From contig CAZRCD010000002.1 of the NCBI GenBank assembly GCA_964598485.1, positions 124,001 to 188,000 on the forward strand: a stretch of 64,000 nt of DNA, read 5' to 3'. Below, one piece after another: positions 26,008 through 34,743 of this stretch (its first letter is position 1; every line of letters starts with the position of its first letter). The translations under genes were made by a program, and so were the position numbers. The DNA comes from SOJA01 sp964598485 (lineage in GTDB: Archaea > Thermoproteota > Bathyarchaeia > Bathyarchaeales > Bathycorpusculaceae). The notes beneath the pieces were generated by a model, which saw only the letters and a program-made list of their open reading frames with translations, ran no database searches and was not told the origin of the DNA.

Positions 26008-27726
26008 ATGCACATGACTAAGAGAGCAGTCAGTTTAATCACGTTATTCATACTCTACTTCATTCTTCCTATATCATCCACTGCATCATTTCCACTGGAA
26101 CAAACTGTCAGTCGCAGACAATCCATACGCAGCTATACCAACGAAAACATTTCCAGCCAGCAACTTTTAACAGTATTACAAAATGCTTACGGCTTATCAA
26201 ACAGCCATAGAAATATTCCACGAATCGGCTACGACCACTCTTTAATAATTTTTCCAGTAAACACCACCGCCAGTTACCGATACACTCCCGAAAACAACAC
26301 GATCATTTTACACGACACCAATGTTAACAAAGAAACCATACGCCCTCATAATGACGGTTGGCCCAGCGACGCTAGCGTCGTTTTAGTCTTAGTATGGAAC
26401 AAAACCAGAATGAGCAACGAATATTTCGCCTCTGCACAAGCTGGTTGCCTTGTTCAAAACGTGTATTTAGCAGCGGCATCCCTCAACTTGGGAACATGCT
26501 GTGTTGGAAGCATAAATTCTGAAGGATTACGTAACGACCTCAAACTGTCCAATGACTTGATTCCGCTGCTGGTCATGCCTCTAGGCTACCCAACAAACCC
26601 ATATCCTTCGGCGGCTCCAAACTTCGGTCTCATGACTGGCAACCTTCCAATCGTACAATATAGCCAGTTGTCCTTTGAAGATGCGTTGAAAAACATGCTA
26701 TTTGCAACGAAATGGTCTGCGGAAAACCTATCATCACAGGGACTTTCTCAACTGTTATGGGCTGCCTACGGCTACACCAACGTTACACACAAAACCTCAT
26801 ATCACAGGACAACACCAAGCGCATACGGAATTTACCCGCTTGTAATTTTTGTTTCAAACGCTACCGGGGTGTATCAATACTTGCCGGAAAACCATTCTGT
26901 TGTGGAAATGCTGCATGGTGATAAAAGGTTTGACATAGCAAATGCATGTTCAGGTCAGCTGTGGGCAGCAGACGCCCCAGCAATGGTTCTCATCGTCTAC
27001 AACTCATCATACAACAACGGCTGGACCGGCGATGGTGGCACTTTATCCCATGAGTTTATCGAGGTGGATGCTGGAGCGGTAATTCAGCAACTCTTTCTTG
27101 AAGCATCAGCATGGAACCTAAGCGCAAACATAGTTGGTGAAGGACTCGAAGATTGGAACGGAACAGGGGCAGAAGAACTCCGCAACATCCTTGGTCTGTC
27201 TCCCTCATCTGTTCCACTGTACGTAGTGCCAGTCGGCTCTCAAGACAAAACTCCACCTATAATTGGTACGCCATCCCAAAACCCAGATCCAGCAGAGGTA
27301 AACCCTAATCAAAACGTAACAGTTTCCGTAGAGGTTATGGACGAAGGAGTTGGAGTTCGCGAAGTTATCCTCTCTTACACCATCGATGAAGAACAAACAT
27401 GGATTAACACTACAATGGGCAATATTTCAAGCCACACTTACGTAGGAAAAATCCCAGGTTTTAAAGCAGGCACCTATGTACAATACAAAATCATAGCATA
27501 CGACAACGCCAACAACTCAGCCGTAAATGATAAAAACAGAGAATATTACGTCTACACAGTTATCCCAGAAATCAAAAACCTCATAATTCTGTTTTTCATA
27601 GTCACCACATTAGTCGTACTTATCCTAACAAAAACAAAGAAAAAAGTACACTGCTCGATAGTGTCAAGATCAAGACGAAATCCTAATCAAACTGAGCTAT
27701 CAAAATGTCGAAATCGAAATCTGTGA
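26008..27726 (+). CDS. Secreted tandem nitroreductase-fold protein (SagB-like) with surface anchor
   Basis: 572 residues. A signal peptide is followed by two consecutive nitroreductase folds: the first (about 33-205) with SRRQSIRSYT and VQNVYLAAASLNLGTCCVG, the second (about 225-415) with HRTTPSAYGIYPLVIF and IQQLFLEASAWNLSANIVG, which look most like SagB-type flavoprotein folds. Then an Ig-like domain (DKTPPIIGTPSQNPDP, VGVREVILSYT) and a membrane helix with a basic tail. FMN-dependent enzymes of this type are normally cytoplasmic, so extracellular localisation is odd. Start ATG 26008 with GAGGT upstream; ATG 26014 is an alternative. Catalytic activity is uncertain. Confidence 0.8.
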   Translation: MHMTKRAVSLITLFILYFILPISSTASFPLEQTVSRRQSIRSYTNENISSQQLLTVLQNAYGLSNSHRNIPRIGYDHSLIIFPVNTTASYRYTPENNTIILHDTNVNKETIRPHNDGWPSDASVVLVLVWNKTRMSNEYFASAQAGCLVQNVYLAAASLNLGTCCVGSINSEGLRNDLKLSNDLIPLLVMPLGYPTNPYPSAAPNFGLMTGNLPIVQYSQLSFEDALKNMLFATKWSAENLSSQGLSQLLWAAYGYTNVTHKTSYHRTTPSAYGIYPLVIFVSNATGVYQYLPENHSVVEMLHGDKRFDIANACSGQLWAADAPAMVLIVYNSSYNNGWTGDGGTLSHEFIEVDAGAVIQQLFLEASAWNLSANIVGEGLEDWNGTGAEELRNILGLSPSSVPLYVVPVGSQDKTPPIIGTPSQNPDPAEVNPNQNVTVSVEVMDEGVGVREVILSYTIDEEQTWINTTMGNISSHTYVGKIPGFKAGTYVQYKIIAYDNANNSAVNDKNREYYVYTVIPEIKNLIILFFIVTTLVVLILTKTKKKVHCSIVSRSRRNPNQTELSKCRNRNL

Positions 27727-28118
27727 CACTCTGCACTTCAGGGAAAATTAACAACGATAGGGTAATTTCAACAGCTTCGTTGGGTTTAAAAACTTGCTCT
27801 GAGTAATCCCAGCTCAGTGTTATGTACTTCGAAGCATCTGGTGGATCCCAGTTAGTGGTGTGTTTAATGAGATATACGTTGGAACGTTTCCTTCGTTTCT
27901 GATGTAAACTGTCACGTTCGACGGAGAATCAGGCTCCATGATGCCCCAATCAATCTGAGAGACAGCGTTAACGCACTCTTCATCCAATAAACGCCGACAC
28001 CCAGCGTCTTCACCACACCCCTGCTCCCTATAGTTGCTGAAAACAAATGCACCGAAACGGAAGCGTAAACGAGAGAACTGAAAATGCAAACAATAAACGT
28101 AAAAGCTAAAAGCCTCAT
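27683..28118 (-). pseudogene. Frameshifted small secreted beta-sandwich protein
   Basis: Read on the minus strand, an ATG at 28118 with GAGGAG upstream starts RLLAFTFIVCIFSSLVYAS, a signal peptide, then GVVKTLGVGVYW. A one-base loss shifts the frame; it continues DEECVNAVSQIDWGIMEP and NVTVYIRNEGNVPTYISLNT, then shifts again to NWDPPDASKYITLSW and ends at a TAG near 27683. Reassembled, it matches the intact protein at 30455-30919 along its whole length. It overlaps the tail of the nitroreductase gene. Two separate lesions make it clearly broken. Confidence 0.8.
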
Positions 28119-28427
28119 TTTTCTCCTCGGTTTTGGATGAGAAAGCCCCTCAAACAGCAAAGAAAACCGTTCAACAACTTGTTTAAGTATATTTTTACGC
28201 ATTTCAGCTTCTCAACCTCTAAATTATAGTTTCATTCCACATACTATTTTTGTCCAAAATTTTATGGAAAAATCGACAAGAAAACTCCCCTATCGACTGT
28301 TATTCTGCCCAAAAACGATAAAGAGGCAAAGAGTCGATACCCAGCGTGTATAATTTATCTGGGCGCACACGAATCTATATTTACGGAAAAATACTAGAAT
28401 TAAAACAAACTTTGCAGAGGAGTTTTC

Positions 28428-29696
28428 TTGGATAATGCTGAGACAGTGGTGACCAAACCCAGAGGCTTAGTAGTGTTCGACGTTGAAGGTGTTCTATATC
28501 CTAAAAGGCGTTTTATACCTTTCGAAGCAACAAGAAAACTTGGATTCCTAAAATTCCTAAAAACCATATTCTTAGGTTTTCTTTACGAAATCGGTTTACT
28601 ATCACTTGAAACTGCCTTACGACGAATCTACAAATATTTTGAAGGATACACAATAGAGGAGTTGCATTATTACTTTGAGAAAATACCTTTACTTCCAGGT
28701 TCAAACGAAGTCTTTGAATATTTGCACAAAAACGGATGGAAAACCGCTCTCATAAGCGCAGGCATCCCAAACTCTTTCATTCAAGAACTAGCGATGAAGC
28801 TGAAGGCAGACTACGCTTTCGGCTTAAAAATGGAATCGGTGAAAGGCAAATTCACAGGGAAAATTGAAGGCGACGCCATAAAAAAGAATGGGAAAGCCGT
28901 AATTCTTCAAGAAATTCTAAATCGCGAAAAACTAGATTCACAAAACTGCATCTTAGTTGCTGACGACCGAAACAACCTGCAAATGTTCGCGCATGCCAAC
29001 TTAAAAATCGGCTATAACCCAGACTTCATGCTAAGCGCCAAATCAGACTACGTCGTAACCGGAAACCTCACCAATATCCTGCCAATAATAACGAAGACAA
29101 TACGTGAAGAACATAAGCAAACTCTCTCAAGAAATCAAATCCTCCGTTTAGCCATCCACATGAGCGGTTTCACAATACCCTTCATGTGCACATACTTCCT
29201 TAACCACTATCTCATTGCTATCCTGATTTCTATTGCAACTTCCCTCTACATCATTTCAGAACTTGCCAGAATGATGAGAATAACCTTTCCAATTCTCACC
29301 TCAATAACAACACGCGCCGCCGTCAAACTAGAATTATACGAGTTCACAACCGCCCCGATTTTTTATGCCTTTGGCATAATACTTTCACTAATAATCTTTC
29401 CACCACAATTTGCCTATGCTTCAATAGCCATACTCACGTTAGGCGACGGAGCCGCATCCTTATTCGGCAAAAAATTTGGGAAAACACCGTATCCATTCAA
29501 CAAAGCCAAAAACCTCGAAGGCTCCATTTTCGGTTTCATCTTCGCCCTTTCAGGAGCGGTCTTCTTCATAGACCCTATCAGAGCCTTTATAGCAGCCATG
29601 GCAGGCATGCTTGCAGAATGCCTTCCCATGCCACTCAATGATAACTTGACCATTCCGTTAACAGCCGGTTCTATACTTATGATGCTTTCTATCTGA
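28428..29696 (+). CDS. HAD phosphatase fused to dolichol kinase
   Basis: 422 residues, TTG start with GAGGAG 7-12 bases upstream. The first 220 residues are a SerB-like HAD hydrolase: FDVEGVLYP (first motif, with Glu where a second Asp is usual), LISAGIP, GKFTGKIEGD and VADDRNNLQMF. The rest is a membrane protein with the CTP-dependent dolichol/phytol kinase signature: ILTLGDGAASLFGKKFGKTPYP, NLEGSIFGF and LPMPLNDNLTIPL. Making dolichyl phosphate is the first step for archaeal N-glycosylation, so this links to the transferases around it. The HAD half may remove a phosphate in carrier recycling; this is inference. Confidence 0.87.
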   Translation: MDNAETVVTKPRGLVVFDVEGVLYPKRRFIPFEATRKLGFLKFLKTIFLGFLYEIGLLSLETALRRIYKYFEGYTIEELHYYFEKIPLLPGSNEVFEYLHKNGWKTALISAGIPNSFIQELAMKLKADYAFGLKMESVKGKFTGKIEGDAIKKNGKAVILQEILNREKLDSQNCILVADDRNNLQMFAHANLKIGYNPDFMLSAKSDYVVTGNLTNILPIITKTIREEHKQTLSRNQILRLAIHMSGFTIPFMCTYFLNHYLIAILISIATSLYIISELARMMRITFPILTSITTRAAVKLELYEFTTAPIFYAFGIILSLIIFPPQFAYASIAILTLGDGAASLFGKKFGKTPYPFNKAKNLEGSIFGFIFALSGAVFFIDPIRAFIAAMAGMLAECLPMPLNDNLTIPLTAGSILMMLSI

Positions 29697-29801
29697 TCGT
29701 ATCTGCCAAAATTCAGCTTCATCTTGTCGAAACAGCGTTGGTGGACACCTATTGGTAAATATATTCGTTAAGGTTTATCTTTCTTCTATGGAGAAAATAG
29801 A

Positions 29802-30410
29802 ATGTTCGCTGTCGGTCATCTAGCCATCGGATACCTATCTGCCAAAGCTTCTCAAAAGTTCCTAAAAACAGACATTAATTTGCCCCTGATATTTTTCCTA
29901 TCTTTAATCCCTGACGTAGATTTGCTGATTCCAGGTCTTGTGCACCGTGGTATAACTCATTCCATAATAGTCCTAACACTTGTGTTTATACCCATCTTTC
30001 TGTACTACCGAAAAACTAGCATACCTTACTTCGTAGCGATAACACAGCATGCTCTTGTAGGGGATTTCTTCATGGGTAGGATTCAGATGTTTTGGCCTTT
30101 AACATCTAATTGGTATGGCAGCGGAATTGACGTGCGAAGTTTGACGAACATCTCAATAGAGTGGGCAAGCTTTCTATTAGCTATGATAGTCTTAACGAAA
30201 ACAAACGATTTAAGACTGCTTTTTAAATCTGGAAAATCGAATCTACTCCTCATAGTTCCATCAGGCGCCATTTTTGTTTCATCAATTATTGGTGCCCGCG
30301 CTATTGGCTTAAGCCAAAGAGCTCCAACAGAGCTTTTGATTCCCCATTTAATATTTCTCACAGTTTTCACGTTTTCGATAATGAAATTCCTCTCAAAGAA
30401 AACTCTGTAG
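29802..30410 (+). CDS. Membrane-bound metal-dependent hydrolase, YdjM/DUF457 family
   Basis: 202 residues, ATG start. Family marks: HLAIGYLSAK at the N-terminus, IPDVDLLIPG with the metal-binding Asp pair, HRGITHS with two His, and a later QHALVGDF. Four or more hydrophobic segments. The biochemical role of the family is poorly known; in bacteria YdjM is an inner-membrane protein tied to stress response. Lies between the dolichol kinase and the secreted beta-sandwich gene. Confidence 0.85.
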   Translation: MFAVGHLAIGYLSAKASQKFLKTDINLPLIFFLSLIPDVDLLIPGLVHRGITHSIIVLTLVFIPIFLYYRKTSIPYFVAITQHALVGDFFMGRIQMFWPLTSNWYGSGIDVRSLTNISIEWASFLLAMIVLTKTNDLRLLFKSGKSNLLLIVPSGAIFVSSIIGARAIGLSQRAPTELLIPHLIFLTVFTFSIMKFLSKKTL

Positions 30411-30454
30411 AGTATGAAGGCAATAACGCGCAAAAAAATGGGGCTTTGATGTTT

Positions 30455-30919
30455 CTATGTTGATTCTGTTCCAGTTATGATTATGTCAAAGCTGAAGTTT
30501 GTAATTCCGCTGATTTCCGACGAAACTGAAAGAGTTAAGACAGCTTGCACAACGGATCCGTGACTCAGCGCATGACTTTCACGATTCCAACTTAATGTTA
30601 TATAACTTGAAGCCGACGCAGGATTCCAATTTTCGGTTGACATGCTTAGCACCACTGCAACGCTGCCCTCATTCTTTACGTAGATTGTGAAATTCTTTGC
30701 TGCGCCAGGTTCTAAAGTTCCCCAGTTGACTGTCGATGTTGCATTGGTGCAGTCGTTGTCCCAATAAACGCCAACGTTAACCGTTTTCACAGTTCCAAAA
30801 CTTTGGACGTTTCTGCTGTTAGATAACGCTCCGAAGGCGACGATGGCAGCTGCCGCTACCGTAACTATTACGACTAGCGTTACAACTGCGAGTAACCTTT
30901 GCGCAGGCTGAGCTGCCAT
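30455..30919 (-). CDS. Small secreted beta-sandwich protein (paralogue family in this window)
   Basis: 154 residues from the ATG at 30919 (a GTG at 30928 is the other choice; GTGAT ahead of the ATG fits the ribosome site). A hydrophobic N-terminal segment, RLLAVVTLVVIVTVAAAAIVA, resembles a signal or a pilin-like anchor. The mature domain runs GTVKTVNVGVYWDNDCTN, VNWGTLEPGAAKNFTIYV, NEGSVAVVLSM, NWNPASASSYITLSW, and ends GITNFSFDIIITG, giving about seven short beta strands. Same pattern in the pseudogene at 27683-28118 and the C-terminal domain of the protein at 36205-38163. Function not known; likely a surface structural domain. Confidence 0.8.
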   Translation of the reverse strand: MAAQPAQRLLAVVTLVVIVTVAAAAIVAFGALSNSRNVQSFGTVKTVNVGVYWDNDCTNATSTVNWGTLEPGAAKNFTIYVKNEGSVAVVLSMSTENWNPASASSYITLSWNRESHALSHGSVVQAVLTLSVSSEISGITNFSFDIIITGTEST

Positions 30920-30952
30920 GTGTATCACAATTAAAATAGTGAATATTGAGTC

Positions 30953-30992
30953 TTAATAAACATTATCGTTTAACCGTACAACACAAATACAC
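30953..30992 (-). promoter_or_regulatory. Conserved 40-bp promoter module, copy A
   Basis: On the minus strand this reads GTGTATTTGTGT, a 20-base spacer, then TTTATTAA, with the TATA-like end about 35 bases before the ATG of the secreted protein at 30919. The same module with the same 40-base length recurs upstream of the minus genes at 38163 and 52683. The AT-rich end fits an archaeal TATA box; the GTGTATTTGTGT part is a likely activator or BRE-like element. Confidence 0.6.
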
Positions 30993-31027
30993 AAAATTTA
31001 TTAGCGGCGCAAGTACTTAAAGTAATA

Positions 31028-31051
31028 GATATGTCCATATTGGGACATATC
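31028..31051. promoter_or_regulatory. Palindromic operator-like site
   Basis: Perfect 9-bp inverted repeat GATATGTCC / GGACATATC with a 6-base centre, in the 180-bp divergent space between the minus-strand secreted protein and the plus-strand secreted protein at 31108. Size and symmetry suit a dimeric repressor. No regulator in the window can be tied to it. Confidence 0.45.
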
Positions 31052-31107
31052 GTATCCATGTTCAACTCTGAAACAGTTCAACACAAAAACACCAGAAGAG
31101 TCTCAAA

Positions 31108-31887
31108 ATGAAAAAGCACAGCATGACCGTTGCGTTATTCTCAACACTTTTCGCAGCTTTGCTGCTGACCATCAACACTATTTCAAGCCAAACTGTAGGT
31201 GAAACCGTTAAAGAACCACCCCTCTCATCCAACATTGCTGGAACAATCAACATCGACGGCGACGTTTCGCTAACCGAAGCCCAAAACAGAATCTACTGGA
31301 ACCCCCACTCCACAGGATTTACAACCGCTACAGCTTGGGGCGTCACCTTCAACAACAAAACAAAAATATCTCTCAAAACAACCGCAACTGAAGCTGGACA
31401 TGTTGCCACCGGCGCATGGTGGACAACCAGCTTCAAATCAGGCAAGAAAATTTCCCTGCACACTTCAAAATCCAAGAAACTCATGGTAAACCTCCGTGTA
31501 AACGTCGCCACCATTTACTACGAACTAGGCGACGAATGGCTACGAATCGCCTTAGCCTCTGCTGTTCAACGTAGCGACGGCTCGGTTGTTTACACTGAAA
31601 TGGATTTCTGGGACAGCCCGAACACGCTTAGACACCCATCTGGAAACATCAAATTCGGAGGCAACGTAGTTTACAGAGGAGGAGATGTCGTTGAGTACAA
31701 AATTGATCAAGCCATCATAAGCGAGTGGACAAACTACTCGTTGGATTTGACGCGGTTCATCGACCGAGCATGGTCGCTTAAACCCGGAGACATGCTGGAA
31801 AGTGTGTATGTAGTGGTTGAGACAATGGGCGTTCCTGTCGAGGTCACAGTGGAAGTTGACGATCTATGGATAACATGGGTCGGATAA
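31108..31887 (+). CDS. Secreted beta-rich protein of unknown function
   Basis: 259 residues: a signal peptide (TVALFSTLFAALLLTINTIS) then a protein that is mostly beta strand, with WNPHSTGFTTATAWGVTF, TGAWWTTSFKSGKKISL, WLRIALASAV and a final TMGVPVEVTVEVDDLWITW, which is like the last strands of a carbohydrate-binding or GH12-like jelly roll. No catalytic motif I can trust. The last 154 bases overlap the end of the DPM1-like gene on the other strand, which is unusual. Confidence 0.72.
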   Translation: MKKHSMTVALFSTLFAALLLTINTISSQTVGETVKEPPLSSNIAGTINIDGDVSLTEAQNRIYWNPHSTGFTTATAWGVTFNNKTKISLKTTATEAGHVATGAWWTTSFKSGKKISLHTSKSKKLMVNLRVNVATIYYELGDEWLRIALASAVQRSDGSVVYTEMDFWDSPNTLRHPSGNIKFGGNVVYRGGDVVEYKIDQAIISEWTNYSLDLTRFIDRAWSLKPGDMLESVYVVVETMGVPVEVTVEVDDLWITWVG

Positions 31888-32645
31888 GGTGGCACAACCA
31901 AAGATGGGTTACGTTTAGCGGAACCCACTAATGTTGGGAACTTGGAAAAGACGGTTTTTGTCACAAAAAAAGCCCAGCTGACCACGTCTAGGGCTTTCAG
32001 CTTAGTTTTTCCATTGTCTCGATCTCTAAAGGCAATAGGCACTTCCCTCACTGCAAACCCGTGCCTTGTAGCCACAAACAGTGCTTCGACGACCCACTCG
32101 TAACCATTAGAGCTTGTGCGATTAACGATCGTCTCAGCGCATTCTCTGGAGTAAACCCTGAAATTGGAGGTGTACTCGTGGATAAACGTTCCGAAAAAAA
32201 ACCTGCAAATCCAGTTAGCAACGCGGCTTACTAATCTTCTGGTAGGACGCCAACCGTTTGTGCTCCCGTTTTCAACATATCGGCTTCCCTGGACAATATC
32301 TGTTTTTTCAGCTGCGGAAAGAAGTTTAGGAATTTCACTTGGGCTGTGCGACAAATCTGCGTCCAACGTTACAATTCTGTCAACATCATCCATCGCTAGG
32401 GCAATCTTTAGGCCTTCTACAACAGCTGAACCTAACCCGAATTTTCCTGCTCTACGTCGGACAATGATATTTCCATGAGCATGATTAAGTTTCTCGGCAA
32501 CCCGCGCTGACTTATCTGGACTGTTATCATCCACAATCACAAGCTTAAAATCCCAGCCACGCAGTGCCTTCTCGATTTCCACAATAAGTTTTGGAAGATT
32601 TTTAGCCTCATTGTAAGTAGGCACCACGACGCACAGTTCGGTCAT
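31734..32645 (-). CDS. Dolichyl-phosphate mannosyltransferase-like GT2 with antisense-overlapping tail
   Basis: 303 residues, minus strand. Residues 1-240 are a standard DPM1-type GT2: VVPTYNEAKNLPKL, IVDDNSPDKSA, GLGSAVVEGL, TLDADLSHSP (DxD) and VQGSRYVENG. It transfers a sugar from NDP-sugar to dolichyl phosphate. The normal domain ends near WAFFVTKTVFSKFPTLVG (about base 31925); the extra 60 residues read through the antisense of the secreted gene at 31108 and have no conserved look, so a stop has probably been lost. The ATG overlaps the stop of the upstream GT2 gene (ATGA at 32642-32645). Confidence 0.9.
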   Translation of the reverse strand: MTELCVVVPTYNEAKNLPKLIVEIEKALRGWDFKLVIVDDNSPDKSARVAEKLNHAHGNIIVRRRAGKFGLGSAVVEGLKIALAMDDVDRIVTLDADLSHSPSEIPKLLSAAEKTDIVQGSRYVENGSTNGWRPTRRLVSRVANWICRFFFGTFIHEYTSNFRVYSRECAETIVNRTSSNGYEWVVEALFVATRHGFAVREVPIAFRDRDNGKTKLKALDVVSWAFFVTKTVFSKFPTLVGSAKRNPSLVVPPYPTHVIHRSSTSTVTSTGTPIVSTTTYTLSSMSPGLSDHARSMNRVKSNE

Positions 32646-33592
32646 TGCAACTCCTCACAGGCCACTTGAGCTTCAGCATACTTTGTTGACCTGATAACGG
32701 GCCACACACCGTACTGACGACGGAAAACACGGTCAAGTATGGACAACATGTAAATTACAGCTTCAACCGCTATGGCACTTATCAAGTAACCTATCTCCCT
32801 CGGACGCTCAACAATTTCGTCAGCTAACACTTGTGCCACAACACTGGGTCTAGAAAAAACCATCGTGTCTAACACGGTCGGATACTCACCTGTAAGCCTC
32901 TTCGTCTGAAAATGTCCATAAAGCCACCTTCTCCTCTGATTTACATAATCGACAAGGTTAGAAGGCAAAAGATTGTAGCAAATGGCGTTTGGAGCAAACT
33001 TTATCAACCCCTTCTTCTTGGCTAAGATGGCAATGTAAGCATCATCAACGGCGCATTCGTCAGGAATAACTGTCCTAACGTCGCTCCTTATAGCCATAAA
33101 CTCTCCGCTACAGTGGGCTGCTTGTCCGCTGTCGTTAAGCTTCTTCATGAGTCTTCCCCAGAGCCTGTACGTCATTCTGGCTAAATAGCCCATAAAACCC
33201 TTGGGTGTCCTTCGAGGATCCTGCATGGGACGCCCGCTAACCGCAGACACATCTCCGTTCCTGAAAGGAATAAGAAGATTAAACAGAGCATTATCTACAG
33301 GGCAAACATCTGCGGGAACCAAGGCAACATAGTCACCCGTCGAAGCCTCAAAAGCCCTGTTCACCGCGGATGCCTTACCCAACCTCTTCGCCTCTTCAAC
33401 AAGTCTAATGTTCGCATTCCCAGCCATATGCCGTTTCACAACGTCAACAGTTCTGTCTGTACATCCTGAAGCTACCACAATGATTTCACGATCCCCAATC
33501 TCTGGAGGAACCTTTTGACACATCAGATTCTCCAAGAGAGGCCCAATTGATTTTTCCTCATTGTAGGCACAAATAACCATGCTTAATCTCAT
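32642..33592 (-). CDS. GT2 glycosyltransferase with QRRRW motif
   Basis: 316 residues from ATG 33592, chosen because this ATG overlaps the TGA of the upstream gene (ATGA, 33589-33592); an ATG at 33613 is less likely. Motifs: MVICAYNEEKSIGPLLE, GKASAVNRAFEASTGDYVALVPAD and CAVDDAYIA, then QRRRW, the Q-x-x-R-W signature of membrane-associated GT2 enzymes such as hyaluronan/cellulose synthases. A hydrophobic segment near the C-terminus (ISAIAVEAVIYMLSI) may anchor it. Second of two adjacent GT2 genes in a tightly coupled operon. Confidence 0.9.
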   Translation of the reverse strand: MRLSMVICAYNEEKSIGPLLENLMCQKVPPEIGDREIIVVASGCTDRTVDVVKRHMAGNANIRLVEEAKRLGKASAVNRAFEASTGDYVALVPADVCPVDNALFNLLIPFRNGDVSAVSGRPMQDPRRTPKGFMGYLARMTYRLWGRLMKKLNDSGQAAHCSGEFMAIRSDVRTVIPDECAVDDAYIAILAKKKGLIKFAPNAICYNLLPSNLVDYVNQRRRWLYGHFQTKRLTGEYPTVLDTMVFSRPSVVAQVLADEIVERPREIGYLISAIAVEAVIYMLSILDRVFRRQYGVWPVIRSTKYAEAQVACEELQ

Positions 33593-34743
33593 GCTCGAGT
33601 CACTTCCTCCCAAGTTTCCTGCAATTTGGCAGCCAGTTTGGCATGGGCACAGTTTTCATGTACAAACCTTGATCCCTCTTCGGCAACTTGATTCATGTCC
33701 TCTGGCGTTTTCAACAATGTCGAAACTTCTGTCGCAGCCTTTTCCACGTTATTCGACAACAGAAAACCGTAAGTTCCGCGTAGAGGCGTTTTTGGCGATG
33801 CCTTGAACGCTGCAACTGGAGTGCCGCATGCGAGACTTTCGTGTATGGCGCCATCAAACCAGCCGTCAATGTCATGAACCCGAATAGGCGAAAAAGTCAG
33901 CGCCGAGGCTTGGTAATACTTAGGCAGTTCATTGTATGGTACATAACCGTGGAAAGCAACGTGATCCTTTAGCCCAAGTCTATTAGCTAGACGAAAACCG
34001 TAATGCAGTCCAGGTCCGTCTCCCACCACATCTAACGTCACGTCTTTCAGCTGGCGCAAAAGACTCCGCAAAAGGCGAAGCAAAATAAGGGGCGATTTTT
34101 CTCCATAAGCCATTTCGGGTCTAGGAATCCTCCCAACATATAACAAACGATTCGAGTCGCAGCGTCTCCGACGCCTAAAAACCTCAGGGTTAACACCAGG
34201 AACAGGCACTCTGACCGCTTTTTCCATGACCCCTAGCTTTCGGTATAGCGCCTCCTCCGGTCTGTAACTGTAAAGAATGCGATCAGCATTTTTGAGCGCA
34301 AGGAGGCATGGTAAGTAAAGCCATTTCCGCAAAGAGCTATTGTTGTAGCCATGAAGCTGCACAGTCAAAGGCCGCTTAAGCTTTTGCCTAACAAAAACTG
34401 CAGTGTACGGAAACGAAAACAGATAGTAATTGTGGAAATGCACAAGATCCGGCTGGTCGCATAGTGCCTCTCGCATGATAGCGTTTGGGTTGTGGTCGTT
34501 GCCGAAACGTTGAAACGGCGGAAAGCGAAACTTCACCGGAAAGATTTTAACCACGCCAACATCATCCAGCCAATGAATCTGCCGAGCTTTCACTTGCTGA
34601 TGGAACGTGTAAAGCAATGGCTCCCAGCCTTTGTGCTTACAAAAACGAAGGTACTGAAGCGAAAAATGCTGTCGGACGAGCTTATCCTTAGCCGTCCAGC
34701 CGCTGAAACGTTCATCGTGCAGAAGAAGCGTCAAAACCTTCAT
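33589..34743 (-). CDS. GT4-family glycosyltransferase
   Basis: 384 residues. The start is placed at ATG 34743 because it overlaps the TGA of the upstream GT-C gene (ATGA, 34740-34743); an ATG three codons earlier exists. Motifs: VQLHGYNNSSLRKWLYL, RVPVPGVNPEVFRRRR, LLYVGRIPRPEM, and a weak acidic pocket HDIDGWFDGAIHESLACG followed by GTPVAAFKASPKTPLRGTYG. Third gene of a four-gene minus-strand operon for lipid-linked glycan assembly. Donor unknown. Confidence 0.88.
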   Translation of the reverse strand: MKVLTLLLHDERFSGWTAKDKLVRQHFSLQYLRFCKHKGWEPLLYTFHQQVKARQIHWLDDVGVVKIFPVKFRFPPFQRFGNDHNPNAIMREALCDQPDLVHFHNYYLFSFPYTAVFVRQKLKRPLTVQLHGYNNSSLRKWLYLPCLLALKNADRILYSYRPEEALYRKLGVMEKAVRVPVPGVNPEVFRRRRRCDSNRLLYVGRIPRPEMAYGEKSPLILLRLLRSLLRQLKDVTLDVVGDGPGLHYGFRLANRLGLKDHVAFHGYVPYNELPKYYQASALTFSPIRVHDIDGWFDGAIHESLACGTPVAAFKASPKTPLRGTYGFLLSNNVEKAATEVSTLLKTPEDMNQVAEEGSRFVHENCAHAKLAAKLQETWEEVTRA

